Shown one piece after another: positions 37,499-50,218 of a stretch of DNA of 64,000 bases. Under the pieces are notes generated by a model. That model was given only the letters and a program-made list of their open reading frames with translations, did no database searches and had not been told where the DNA came from. Numbering within the stretch: the first letter of the stretch is position 1; each line of letters starts with the position of its first letter. Origin of the DNA: Taudactylus pleione (Eukaryota; Chordata; Amphibia; Anura; Myobatrachidae); NCBI GenBank assembly GCA_031769625.1, contig JAUIMM010000702.1, positions 6,194,001-6,258,000 on the forward strand. The letters run 5' to 3'. A program made the translations under genes and the position numbers.

Positions 37499-38907
37499 CT
37501 ATGAGCCAAAGTTATGAGAAAAAACAACTGATGTACAGAGAAAGAGAGAGAGAATAACAATTAGAGAGGAATGGTGAGAAAGAAAGGGTGTGGAAAAACT
37601 GGGGAAAATGAAAAAAAAGAGTGTAAAAACTGGGGAGGATGAAAATAAATATGAAAATATGACATCAGAATTTAAAAATGAAAAATAATAAAATTAAGAA
37701 AGAAGAGAGTGAAAAAATTGCTAAGAAAAAGTTTGAAAAAAGAGACAGGAAAAAGGAGAGAGAAAGAAAAGAGTGCAAGAAAAAGAGAGTGAGACAACAA
37801 AACAATGGAGTTAATCCAAATAGGTGTGAGTTGCCTTGTGTGACCTTTCTTCAGGGTAAACTCGCACAGCAAATTGCATTTGCAATCCAGTTCCAAACTC
37901 AAATTTTTTTCAGAGGAAATTCTCATTTTATTGTGCGCCCCACCTGATGGTGTGAGATGGTAGGGAAAATCTTTATTGTAATATAAAAATGTCAGGACAC
38001 AGTGTAGAACCCCTTAGACAGCCTTCCTAATGACTAATTAGGCATTTAGAAATTTTCAGTTAGCTAAATTGGCAAATAAGTACATGTCATTTTTGGGTGT
38101 TTAAGAAATAAATGGCCTATGAGCCACAGTTATGAGAAAAAACAACTAATGTAGACAGAGAGAAAAAGAGAGAATAACAATTAAAGAGGAATTGTGAGAA
38201 ATAACGTGAGATAGAGAAAGTGTAAAAGTTGGAGTAAATGATAAAAAAGTGAAAATAGGAGAAAAGAAAAGTAAAAAAGGAGATCATCTATATCGAATTA
38301 AATCTGAATTAATTACTCAATATGTTTTAAAATGTTTGTATATATACATTTTACATTTTACATACATTGTACATTTTGCTACTGGCTTTCAAAGTATATT
38401 GAAATGTAGGCTAAAATGTAAATGAGAAAATTACGTCATACAATAATCATAAAATTTCCATTTCAGTGCCAAACAATGTTGTAGTTAGTGCAACCACTCA
38501 AATCCCTCATCAGACTTTAACAGGTGTGTTTTAAAATACACTACTAACATTTATTTATGTATCAGTATTAACCAGCACTGTATATATGTTTACAAAACAA
38601 CTGATCCAAAGGTCTGAATAGTTTTGTTGTTTAACTATAGACTAACTGGAATAATACTAGGAATTATGCCTGCATTACATGTATCAAGTCCTCCAGATAG
38701 AGATGAAAATTGAGAAAACTGTTCTACAGAACATTTGCTCAATGCTGCTTTGGCTGCTGAATTTTCCCTTTCTCCATCCTAATTTGGCTTAAAGGATACC
38801 TGCAGAATTTTGCTATAATTATTGTTCTGAGGATTTCTCCCTTGTTGATGTTGTACCGTGTCATTACATACATGTTTCACTCGGTGAGACATGTAACAAG
38901 GTACACA
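37499..38907 (+). repeat. Monomer 27, 1409 bases, type C2
   Basis: C2 markers are present. Private bases: GGGGAGGATG near 37637, TTGGGTGTTTAAG near 38099, TATCGAATT near 38295, and GATGTTGTACC near 38851. The 85-codon frame is broken. Confidence 0.92.
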
Positions 38908-40328
38908 CTATGAGCCAAAGTTATGAGAAAAAACAACTGATGTACAGAGAAAGAGAGAGAGAATAACAATTAGAGAGGAATGGTGAGAAAGAAAGGGTGT
39001 GGAAAAACTAGGGAAAATGAAAAAAAAGAGTGTAAAACCTGGGGAAGATAAAAATAAATATGAAAATATGACATCAGAAAAGTAAAATTGAAAAATAATA
39101 AAATTAAGAAAGAAGAGAGTGAAAAAATTGCAAAAAAAAATGATTGAAAAAAGAGACAGGAAAAAGGAGAGAGAAAGAAAAGAGTGCTTGAAAAAGAGGA
39201 AAAAGAGAGTGAGACAACAAAACATTGGAGTTAATCCAAATAGGTGTGAGTTGCCTTGTGTGACCTTTCTTCAGGGTAAACTCACACAGCAAATTGCATT
39301 TGCAATCTAGTTCCAAACTCAAATTTTTTTCAGTGGAAATTCTCATTTTATTGTACGCCCCACCTGATGGTGTGAGATGGTAGGGAAAATCTTTATTGTA
39401 ATATAAAAATGTCAGGACACAGTGTAGAACCCCTTAGACAGCCTTCCTAATGACTAATTAGGCATTTAGAAATTTTCAGTAAGCTAAATTGGCAAATAAG
39501 TACATGTCATTTTTGGGTATTTAAGAAACAAATGGCCTATGAGCCACAGTTATGAGAAAAAACAACTAAAGTAGACAGAGAGAAAAAGAGAGAATAACAA
39601 TTAAAGAAGAATTGTGAGAAATAACGTGAGATAGAGAAAGTGTAAAAGTTGGAGGAAATGATAAAAAAGTGAAAATAGGAGAAAAGAAAAGTAAAAAAGG
39701 AGATCTTCTATATCTAATATAATCTGAATTAATTACTAAATATGTTTTAAAATGATTGTATATATACATTTTACATTTTACATACATTGTACATTTTGCT
39801 ACTGGCTTTCAAAGTATATTGAAATGTAGGCTAAAATGTAAAATGAGAAAATCACGTCATAGAATAATCATAAAATTTCCATTTCAGAGCCAAACAATGT
39901 TGTAGTTAGTGCAACCACTCAAATCCCTCATCAGACTTTAACAGGTGTGTTTTAAAATACACTACTAACATTTATTTATGTATCAGTATTAACCAGCACT
40001 GTATATATGTTTACAAAACAACTGATCCAAAGGTCTGAATAGTTTTGTTGTTTAACTATAGACTAACTGGAATAATACTAGGAATTATGCCTGCATTACA
40101 TGTATCAAGTCCTCCAGATAGAGATGAAAATTGAGAAAACTGTTCTACAGAACATTTGCTCAATGCTGCTTTGGCTGCTGAATTTTCCTTTTCTCCATCA
40201 TAATTTGGCTTAAAGGATACTTGCAGAATTTTGCTATAATTATTGTTCTGAGGATTTCTCCCTTGTTGATGCTGTACCGTGTCATTACATACATGTTTCA
40301 CTTGGTGAGACATGTAACAAGGTACACA
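38908..40328 (+). repeat. Monomer 28, 1421 bases, type K
   Basis: This is a full K monomer. ATACTTGCAG near 40220 is shared with the monomers at the ends of 18 and 24 and is a synonymous change in the 85-codon frame (40056-40313, intact). Confidence 0.92.
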
Positions 40329-41739
40329 CTATGAGCCAAAGTTATGAGAAAAAACAACTGATGTACAGAGAAAGAGAGAGAGAATAACAATTAGAGAGGA
40401 ATGGTGAGAAAGAAAGGGTGTGGAAAAACTGGGGAAAATTAAAAAAAAGAGTGTAAAAGCTGGGGAAGATGAAAATAAATATGAAAATATGACATCAGAA
40501 AAGTAAAAAAGAAAAATAATAAAATTAAGAAAGAAGAGAGTGAAAAAATTGCTAAGAAAAAGTTTGAAAAAAGAGACAGGAAAAAGGAGAGAGAAAGAAA
40601 AGAGTGCATGAAAAATGGAGTGAGACAACAAAACCATGGAGTCAATCCAAATAGGTGTGAGTTGCCTTGTGTGACCTTTCTTCAGGGTAAACTCGCACAG
40701 CAAATTGCATTTGCAATCCAGTTCCAAACTCAAATTTTTTTCAGTGTAAATTCTCATTTTATTGTGCACCCTAACTGATGGTGTGAGATGGTAGAGAAAA
40801 TCTTTATTGTACTATAAAAATGTCAGGACACAGTGTAGAACCCCTTAAACAGCCTTCCTAATGACTAATTAGGCATTTAGAAATTTTCAGTTAGCTAAAT
40901 TGGCAAATAAGTACATGTCATTTTTGGGTATTTAAGAACCAAATGGCCTATGAGCCACAGTTATGAGAAAAAACAACTAAAGTAGACAGAGAGAAAAAGA
41001 GAGAATAACAATTAAAGAAGAATTGTGAGAAATAACGTGAGATAGAGAAAGTGTAAAAGTTGGAGGAAATGATAAAAAAGTGAAAATAGGAGAAAAGAAA
41101 AGTAAAAAAGGAGATCTTCTATATCTAATATAATCTGAATTAATTACTAAATATGTTTTAAAATGTTTGTATATATACATTTTACATTTTACATACATTG
41201 TACATTTTGCTACTGGCTTTCAAAGTATATTAAAATGTAGGCTATAATGTAAAATGAGAAAATCATGTCATACAATAATCATAAAATTTCCATTTCAGTG
41301 CCAAACAATGTTGTAGTTAGTGCAACCACTCAAATCCCTCATCAGACTTTAACAGGTGTGTTTTAAAATACACTACTAACATTTATTTATGTATCAGTAT
41401 TAACCAGCACTGTATATATGTTTACAAAACAACTGATCCAAAGGTCTGAATAGTTTTGTTATTTAACTATAGACAAACTGGAAAAATACTAGGAATTATG
41501 CCTGCATTACATGTATCAAGTCCTCCAGATAGAGATGAAAATTGAGAAAACTGTTCTACAGAATATTTGCTCAATGCTGCTTTGGCTGCTGAATTTTCCC
41601 TTTCTCCATCATAATTTGGCTTTAAGGATACATGCAGAATTTTGCTATAATTATTGTTCTGAGGATTTCTCCCTTGTTGATGCTGTACCGTGTCATTACA
41701 TACATGTTTCACTCGGTGAGACATGTAACAAGGTACACA
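40329..41739 (+). repeat. Monomer 29, 1411 bases, type D
   Basis: D markers are present with GTAGAGAAAATC and GGAGTCAATCC near 40642. The latter is found elsewhere only in monomer 31. The 85-codon frame at 41467-41724 is intact. Confidence 0.92.
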
Positions 41740-43161
41740 CTATGAGCCAAAGTTATGAGAAAAAACAACTGATGTACAGAGAAAGAGAGAGAGAATAACA
41801 ATTAGAGAGGAATGGTGAGAAAGAAAGGGTGTGGAAAAACTGGGGAAAATGAAAAAAAAGAGTGTAAAACCTGGGGAAGATAAAAATAAATATGAAAATA
41901 TGACATCAGAAAAGTAAAATTGAAAAATAATAAAATTAAGAAAGAAGAGAGTGAAAAAATTGCAAAAAAAAATGATTGAAAAAAGAGACAGGAAAAAGGA
42001 GAGAGAAAGAAAAGAGTGCATGAAAAAGAGGAAAAAGAGAGTGAGACAACAAAACATTGGAGTTAATCCAAATAGGTGTGAGTTGCCTTGTGTGACCTTT
42101 CTTCAGGGTAAACTCGCACAGCAAATTGCATTTGCAATCCAGTTCCAAACTCAAATTTTTTTCAGTGGAAATTCTCATTTTATTGTGCGCCCTAACTGAT
42201 GGTGTGAGATGGTAGGGAAAATCTTTATTGTAATATAAAAATGTCAGGACACAGTGTAGAACCCCTTAAACAGCCTTCCTAATGACTAATTAGGCATTTA
42301 GAAATTTTCAGTTAGCTAAATTGGCAAATAAGTACATGTCATTTTTGGGTATTTAAGAAATAAATGGCCTATGAGCCACAGTTATGAGAAAAAACAACTA
42401 ATGTAGACAGAGAGAAAAAGAGAGAATAACAATTAAAGAGGAATTGTGAGAAATAACGTGAGATAGAGAAAGTGTAAAAGTTGGAGTAAATGATAAAAAA
42501 GTGAAAATAGGAGAAAAGAATAGTAAAAAAGGAGATCGTCTATATCTAATTAAATCTGAATTAATTACTAGATATGTTTTAAAATGTTTGTATATATACA
42601 TTTTACATTTTACATACATTGTACATTTTGCTACTGGCTTTCAAAGTATATTGAAATGTAGGCTAAAATGTAAAATGAGAAAATCACGTCATAGAATAAT
42701 CATAAAATTTCCATTTCAGTGCCAAACAATGTTGTAGTTAGTGCAACCACTCAAATCCCTCATCAGACTTTAACAGGTGTGTTTTAAAATACACTACTAA
42801 CATTTATTTATGTATCAGTATTAACCAGCACTGTATATATGTTTTACAATACAACTGATCCAAAGGTCTGAATAGTTTTGTTGTTTAACTATAGACTAAC
42901 TGGAATAATACTAGGAATTATGCCTGCATTACATGTATCAAGTCCTCCAGATAGAGATGAAAATTTAGAAAACTGTTCTACAGAACATTTGCTCAATGCT
43001 GCTTTGGCTGCTGAATTTTCCTTTTCTCCATCATAATTTGGCTTAAAGGATACCTGCAGAATTTTGCTATAATTATTGTTCTGAGGATTTCTCCCTTGTT
43101 GATGCTGTACCGTGTCATTATATACATGTTTCACTTGGTGAGACATGTAACAAGGTACACA
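41740..43161 (+). repeat. Monomer 30, 1422 bases, type A
   Basis: A markers are present with GAATAGTAAAAA near 42520, shared only with monomer 32. One T is inserted in GTTTTACAATAC near 42842. Private changes in the 85-codon frame (42889-43146, intact) are C-to-Y and Q-to-K. Confidence 0.92.
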
Positions 43162-44572
43162 CTATGAGCCAAAGTTATGAGAAAAAACAACTGATGTACA
43201 GAGAAAGAGAGAGAGAATAACAATTAGAGAGGAATGGTGAGAAAGAAAGGGTGTGGAAAAACTGGGGAAAATGAAAAAAAAGAGTGTAAAAACTGGGGAA
43301 GATGAAAATAAATATGAAAATATGACATCAGAAAAGTAAAAAAGAAAAATAATAAAATTAAGAAAGAAGAGAGTGAAAAAATTGCTAAGAAAAAGTTTGA
43401 AAAAAGAGACAGGAAAAAGGAGAGAGAAAGAAAAGAGTGCATGAAAAATGGAGTGAGACAACAAAACCATGGAGTCAATCCAAATAGGTGTGAGTTGCCT
43501 TGTGTGACCTTTCTTCAGGGTAAACTCGCACAGCAAATTGCATTTGCAATCCAGTTCCAAACTCAAATTTTTTTCAGTGTAAATTCTCATTTTATTGTGC
43601 ACCCTAACTGATGGTGTGAGATGGTAGAGAAAATCTTTATTGTACTATAAAAATGTCAGGACACAGTGTAGAACCCCTTAAACAGCCTTCCTAATGACTA
43701 ATTAGGCATTTAGAAATTTTCAGTTAGCTAAATTGGCAAATAAGTACATGTCATTTTTGGGTATTTAAGAACCAAATGGCCTATGAGCCACAGTTATGAG
43801 AAAAAACAACAAAAGTAGACAGAGAGAAAAAGAGAGAATAACAATTAAAGAAGAATTGTGAGAAATAATGTGAGATAGAGAAAGTGTAAAAGTTGGAGGA
43901 AATGATAAAAAAGTGAAAATAGGAGAAAAGAAAAGTAAAAAAGGAGATCTTCTATATCTAATATAATCTGAATTAATTACTAAATATGTTTTAAAATGTT
44001 TGTATATATACATTTTACATTTTACATACATTGTACATTTTGCTACTGGCTTTCAAAGTATATTAAAATGTAGGCTATAATGTAAAATGAGAAAATCATG
44101 TCATACAATAATCATAAAATTTCCATTTCAGTGCCAAACAATGTTGTAGTTAGTGCAACCACTCAAATCCCTCATCAGACTTTAACAGGTGTGTTTTAAA
44201 ATACACTACTAACATTTATTTATGTATCAGTATTAACCAGCACTGTATATATGTTTACAAAACAACTGATCCAAAGGTCTGAATAGTTTTGTTATTTAAC
44301 TATAGACAAACTGGAAAAATACTAGGAATTATGCCTGCATTACATGTATCAAGTCCTCCAGATAGAGATGAAAATTGAGAAAACTGTTCTACAGAATATT
44401 TGCTCAATGCTGCTTTGGCTGCTGAATTTTCCCTTTCTCCATCATAATTTGGCTTTAAGGATACATGCAGAATTTTGCTATAATTATTGTTCTGAGGATT
44501 TCTCCCTTGTTGATGCTGTACCGTGTCATTACATACATGTTTCACTCGGTGAGACATGTAACAAGGTACACA
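43162..44572 (+). repeat. Monomer 31, 1411 bases, C-front/D-back chimera
   Basis: The first 130 bases are C-like (GAAAATGAAAA, GTAAAAACTGG at 43292). From 43334 it is D, with GGAGTCAATCC as in monomer 29. Private bases: CAACAAAAGTAG near 43811, which removes a minus-strand stop and gives an 88-codon frame at 43765-44031, and AATAATGTGAG near 43869 (CpG loss). The 85-codon frame at 44300-44557 is intact. Confidence 0.9.
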
Positions 44573-45993
44573 CTATGAGCCAAAGTTATGAGAAAAAACA
44601 ACTGATGTACAGAGAAAGAGAGAGAGAATAACAATTAGAGAGGAATGGTGAGAAAGAAAGGGTGTGGAAAAACTGGGGAAAATGAAAAAAAAGAGTGTAA
44701 AACCTGGGGAAGATAAAAATAAATATGAAAATATGACATCAGAAAAGTAAAATTGAAAAATAATAAAATTAAGAAAGAAGAGAGTGAAAAAATTGCAAAA
44801 AAAAATGATTGAAAAAAGAGACAGGAAAAAGGAGAGAGAAAGAAAAGAGTGCATGAAAAAGAGGAAAAAGAGAGTGAGACAACAAAACATTGGAGTTAAT
44901 CCAAATAGGTGTGAGTTGCCTTGTGTGACCTTTCTTCAGGGTAAACTCGCACAGCAAATTGCATTTGCAATCCAGTTCCAAACTCAAATTTTTTTCAGTG
45001 GAAATTCTCATTTTATTGTGCGCCCTAACTGATGGTGTGAGATGGTAGGGAAAATCTTTATTGTAATATAAAAATGTCAGGACACAGTGTAGAACCCCTT
45101 AAACAGCCTTCCTAATGACTAATTAGGCATTTAGAAATTTTCAGTTAGCTAAATTGGCAAATAAGTACATGTCATTTTTGGGTATTTAAGAAATAAATGG
45201 CCTATGAGCCACAGTTATGAGAAAAAACAACTAATGTAGACAGAGAGAAAAAGAGAGAATAACAATTAAAGAGGAATTGTGAGAAATAACGTGAGATAGA
45301 GAAAGTGTAAAAGTTGGAGTAAATGATAAAAAAGTGAAAATAGGAGAAAAGAATAGTAAAAAAGGAGATCGTCTATATCTAATTAAATCTGAATTAATTA
45401 CTAGATATGTTTTAAAATGTTTGTATATATACATTTTACATTTTACATACATTGTACATTTTGCTACTGGCTTTCAAAGTATATTGAAATGTAGGCTAAA
45501 ATGTAAAATGAGAAAATCACGTCATAGAATAATCATAAAATTTCCATTTCAGTGCCAAACAATGTTGTAGTTAGTGCAACCACTCAAATCCCTCATCAGA
45601 CTTTAACAGGTGTGTTTTAAAATACACTACTAACATTTATTTATGTATCAGTATTAACCAGCACTGTATATATGTTTACAATACAACTGATCCAAAGGTC
45701 TGAATAGTTTTGTTGTTTAACTATAGACTAACTGGAATAATACTAGGAATTATGCCTGCATTACATGTATCAAGTCCTCCAGATAGAGATGAAAATTGAG
45801 AAAACTGTTCTACAGAACATTTGCTCAATGCTGCTTTGGCTGCTGAATTTTCCTTTTCTCCATCATAATTTGGCTTAAAGGATACCTGCAGAATTTTGCT
45901 ATAATTATTGTTCTGAGGATTTCTCCCTTGTTGATGCTGTACCGTGTCATTACATACATGTTTCACTTGGTGAGACATGTAACAAGGTACACA
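44573..45993 (+). repeat. Monomer 32, 1421 bases, type A
   Basis: A markers are present with GAATAGTAAAAA near 45353, shared only with monomer 30. The 85-codon frame at 45721-45978 is intact. Confidence 0.92.
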
Positions 45994-47395
45994 CTATGAG
46001 CCAAAGTTATGAGAAAAAACAACTGATGTACAGAGAAAGAGAGAGAGAATAACAATTAGAGAGGAATGGTGAGAAAGAAAGGGTGTGGAAAAACTGGGGA
46101 AAATGAAAAAAAAGAGTGTAAAAACTGGGGAAGATGAAAATAAATATGAAAATATGACATCAGAATTTAAAAATGAAAAATAATAAAATTAAGAAAGAAG
46201 AGAGTGAAAAAATTGCTAAGAAAAAGTTTGAAAAAAGAGACAGGAAAAAGGAGAGAGAAAGAAAAGAGTGCAAGAAAAAGAGAGTGAGACAACAAAACAA
46301 TGGAGTTAATCCAAATAGGTGTGAGTTGCCTTGTGTGACCTTTCTTCAGGGTAAACTCGCACAGCAAATTGCATTTGCAATCCAGTTCCAAACTCAAATT
46401 TTTTTCAGAGGAAATTCTCATTTTATTGTGCGCCCCACCTGATGGTGTGAGATGGTAGGGAAAATCTTTATTGTAATATAAAAATGTCAGGACACAGTGT
46501 AGAACCCCTTAGACAGCCTTCCTAATGACTAATTAGGCATTTAGAAATTTTCAGTTAGCTAAATTGGCAAATAAGTACATGTCATTTTTGGGTATTTAAG
46601 AAATAAATGGCCTATGAGCCACAGTTATGAGAAAAAACAACTAATGTAGACAGAGAGAAAAAGAGAGAATAACAATTAAAGAGGAATTGTGAGAAATAAC
46701 GTGAGATAGAGAAAGTGTAAAAGTTGGAGTAAATGATAAAAAAGTGAAAATAGGAGAAAAGAAAAGTAAAAAAGGAGATCATCTATATCTAATTAAATCT
46801 GAATTAATTACTCAATATGTTTTAAAATGTTTGTATATATACATTTTACATACATTGTACATTTTGCTACTGGCTTTCAAAGTATATTGAAATGTAGGCA
46901 AAAATGTAAATGAGAAAATTACGTCATACAATAATCATAAAATTTCCATTTCAGTGCCAAACAATGTTGTAGTTAGTGCAACCACTCAAATGCTTCATCA
47001 GACTTTAACAGGTGTGTTTTAAAATACACTACTAACATTTATTTATGTTTCAGTATTAACCAGCACTGTATATATGTTTACAAAACAACTGATCCAAAGG
47101 TCTGAATAGTTTTGTTGTTTAACTATAGACAAACTGGAATAATACTAGGAATTATGCCTGCATTACATGTATCAAGTCCTCCAGATAGAGATGAAAATTG
47201 AGAAAACTGTTCTACAGAATATTTGCTCAATGTTGCTTTGGCTGCTGAATTTTCCCTTTCTCCATCATAATTTGGCTTAAAGGATACCTGCAGAATTTTG
47301 CTATAATTAGTGTTCTGAGGATTTCTCCCTTGTTGATGCTGTACCATGTCATTACATACATGTTTCACTCGGTGAGACATGTAACAAGGTACACA
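45994..47395 (+). repeat. Monomer 33, 1402 bases, type C' (short ACATTTT)
   Basis: The front is C2-like (GCAAGAAAAAGAG, TTTTCAG). The back is C1-like (GGCAAAAATG, ATGCTTC, GTTTCAG, intact 85-codon frame at 47123-47380). One ACATTTT unit is missing near 46850, giving 1409 minus 7. Confidence 0.92.
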
Positions 47396-48816
47396 CTATG
47401 AGCCAAAGTTATGAGAAAACACAACTGATGTACAGAGAAAGAGAGAGAGAATAACAATTAGAGAGGAATGGTGAAAATGAAAGGGTGTGGAAAAACTGGG
47501 GAAAATGAAAAAAAAGAGTGTAAAACCTGGGGAAGATGAAAATAAATATGAAAATATGACATCAGAAAAGTAAAATTGAAAAATAATAAAATTAAGAAAG
47601 AAGAGAGTGAAAAAATTGCAAAAAAAAATGTTTGAAAAAAGAGACAGGAAAAAGGAGAGAGAAAGAAAAGGGTGCATGAAAAAAAGGAAAAAGAGAGTGA
47701 GACAACAAAACATTGGAGTTAATCCAAATAGGTGTGAGTTGCCTTGTGTGACCTTTCTTCACGGTAAACTCGCACAGCGAATTGCATTTGCAATCCAGTT
47801 CCAAACTCAAATTTTTTTCAGAGGAAATTCTCGTTTTATTGTGCGCCCCACCTGATGGTGTGAGATGGTAGGGACAATCTTTATTGTAATATAAAAATGT
47901 CAGGACACAGTGTAGAACCGCTTAGACAGCCTTCCTAATGACTAATTAGGCATTTAGAAATTTTCAGTTAGCTAAATTGGCAAATAAGTACATGTCATTT
48001 TTGGGTATTTAAGAAATAAATGGCCTATGAGCCACAGTTATGAGAAAAAACAACTAATGTAGACAGAGAGAAAAAGAGAGAATAACAATTAAAGAAGAAT
48101 TGTGAGAAATAACGTGAGATAGAGAAAGTGTAAAAGTTGGAGGAAATGATAAAAAAGTGAAAATAGGAGAAAAGAAAAGTAAAAAAGGAGATCTTCTATA
48201 TCTAATATAATCTGAATTAATTATTAAATATGTTTTAAAATGATTGTATATATACATTTTACATTTTACATACATTGTACATTTTGCTACTGGCTTTCAA
48301 AGTATATTGAAATGTAGGCTAAAATGTAAAATGAGAAAATCACGTCATAGAATAATCATAAAATTTCCATTTCAGTGCCATACAATGTTGTAGTTAGTGC
48401 AACCACTCAAATCCCTCATCAGACTTTAACAGGTGTGTTTTAAAATACACTACTAACATTTATTTATGTATCAGTATTAACCAGCACTGTATATATGTTT
48501 ACAATACAACTGATCCAAAGGTCTGAATAGTTTTGTTGTTTAACTATAGACTAACTGGAATAATACTAGGAATTATGCCTGCATTACATGTATCAAGTCC
48601 TCCAGATAGAGATGAAAATTGAGAAAACTGTTCTACAGAACATTTGCTCAATGCTGCTTTGGCTGCTGAATTTTCCTTTTCTCCATCATAATTTGGCTTA
48701 AAGGATACCTGCAGAATTTTGCTATAATTATTGTTCTGAGGATTTCTCCCTTGTTGATGCTGTACCGTGTCATTACATACATGTTTCACTTGGTGAGACA
48801 TGTAACAAGGTACACA
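47396..48816 (+). repeat. Monomer 34, 1421 bases, B' front, K/A-like back
   Basis: The front is B (GAAAACACAAC, GTGAAAATG, CACGGTAAAC, ACCGCTTAG) but with CAGAAAAG, GAGTTGCC and a private GAAAAAAAGG near 47680. The back (TTATTAAATATG, AATGATTG, GCCATACAATG, TTACAATAC) is shared only with monomer 37. The 85-codon frame at 48544-48801 is intact. Confidence 0.9.
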
Positions 48817-50218
48817 CTATGAGCCAAAGTTATGAGAAAAAACAACTGATGTACAGAGAAAGAGAGAGAGAATAACAATTAGAGAGGAATGGTGAGAAAG
48901 AAAGGGTGTGGAAAAACTGGGGAAAATGAAAAAAAAGAGTGGAAAAACTGGGGAAGATGAAAATAAATATGAAAATATGACATCAGAATTTAAAAATGAA
49001 AAATAATAAAATTAAGAGAGAAGAGAGTGAAAAAATTGCTAAGAAAAAGTTTGAAAAAAGAGACAGGAAAAAGGAGAGAGAAAGAAAAGAGTGCAAGAAA
49101 AAGAGAGTGAGACAACAAAACAATGGAGTTAATCCAAATAGGTGTGAGTTGCCTTGTGTGACCTTTCTTCAGGGTAAACTCGCACAGCAAATTGCATTTG
49201 CAATCCAGTTCCAAACTCAAATTTTTTTCAAAGGAAATTCTCATTTTATTGTGCGCCCCACCTGATGGTGTGAGATGGTAGGGAAAATCTTTATTGTAAT
49301 ATAAAAATGTCAGGACACAGTGTAGAACCCCTTAGACAGCCTTCCTAATGACTAATTAGGCATTTAGAAATTTTCAGTTAGCTAAATTTGCAAATAAGTA
49401 CATGTCATTTTTGGGTATTTAAGAAATAAATGGCCTATGAGCCACAGTTATGAGAAAAAACAACTAATGTAGACAGAGAGAAAAAGAGAGAATAACAATT
49501 AAAGAGGAATTGTGAGAAATAACGTGAGATAGAGAAAGTGTAAAAGTTGGAGTAAATGATAAAAAAGTGAAAATAGGAGAAAAGAAAAGTAAAAAAGGAG
49601 ATCATCTATATCTAATTAAATCTGAATTAATTACTCAATATGTTTTAAAATGTTTGTATATATACATTTTACATACATTGTACATTTTGCTACTGGCTTT
49701 CAAAGTATATTGAAATGTAGGCAAAAATGTAAATGAGAAAATTACGTCATACAATAATCATAAAATTTCCATTTCAGTGCCAAACAATGTTGTAGTTAGT
49801 GCAACCACTCAAATGCTTCATCAGACTTTAACAGGTGTGTTTTAAAATACACTACTAACATTTATTTATGTTTCAGTATTAACCAGCACTGTATATATGT
49901 TTACAAAACAACTGATCCAAAGGTCTGAATAGTTTTGTTGTTTAACTATAGACAAACTGGAATAATACTAGGAATTATGCCTGCATTACATGTATCAAGT
50001 CCTCCAGATAGAGATGAAAATTGAGAAAACTGTTCTACAGAATATTTGCTCAATGTTGCTTTGGCTGCTGAATTTTCCCTTTCTCCATCATAATTTGGCT
50101 TAAAGGATACCTGCAGAATTTTGCTATAATTAGTGTTCTGAGGATTTCTCCCTTGTTGATGCTGTACCATGTCATTACATACATGTTTCACTCGGTGAGA
50201 CATGTAACAAGGTACACA
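48817..50218 (+). repeat. Monomer 35, 1402 bases, type C'
   Basis: C' markers are present with TTTTCAAAGG and CTAAATTTGC, both shared with monomer 38. Private bases: GAGTGGAAAAAC near 48940 and AATTAAGAGAG near 49016. One ACATTTT unit is missing. The 85-codon frame at 49946-50203 is intact. Confidence 0.92.

Larger units (their letters stand above)
31830..38907. repeat. Higher-order repeat copy: (K/C2)-K-D-A-C2, 7078 bases
   Basis: This is the reference unit plus a K/C2 chimera. The 4-base shortfall against the previous copy is the 4-base deletion in monomer 24. Confidence 0.9.
38908..47395. repeat. Higher-order repeat copy: K-D-A-(C/D)-A-C', 8488 bases
   Basis: This is the reference order with an inserted D-A dimer. 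Monomers 29 and 31 share GGAGTCAATCC, and monomers 30 and 32 share GAATAGTAAAAA, so the dimer is a recent local duplication. It ends in C', which links it to the right-hand trimers. Confidence 0.9.
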
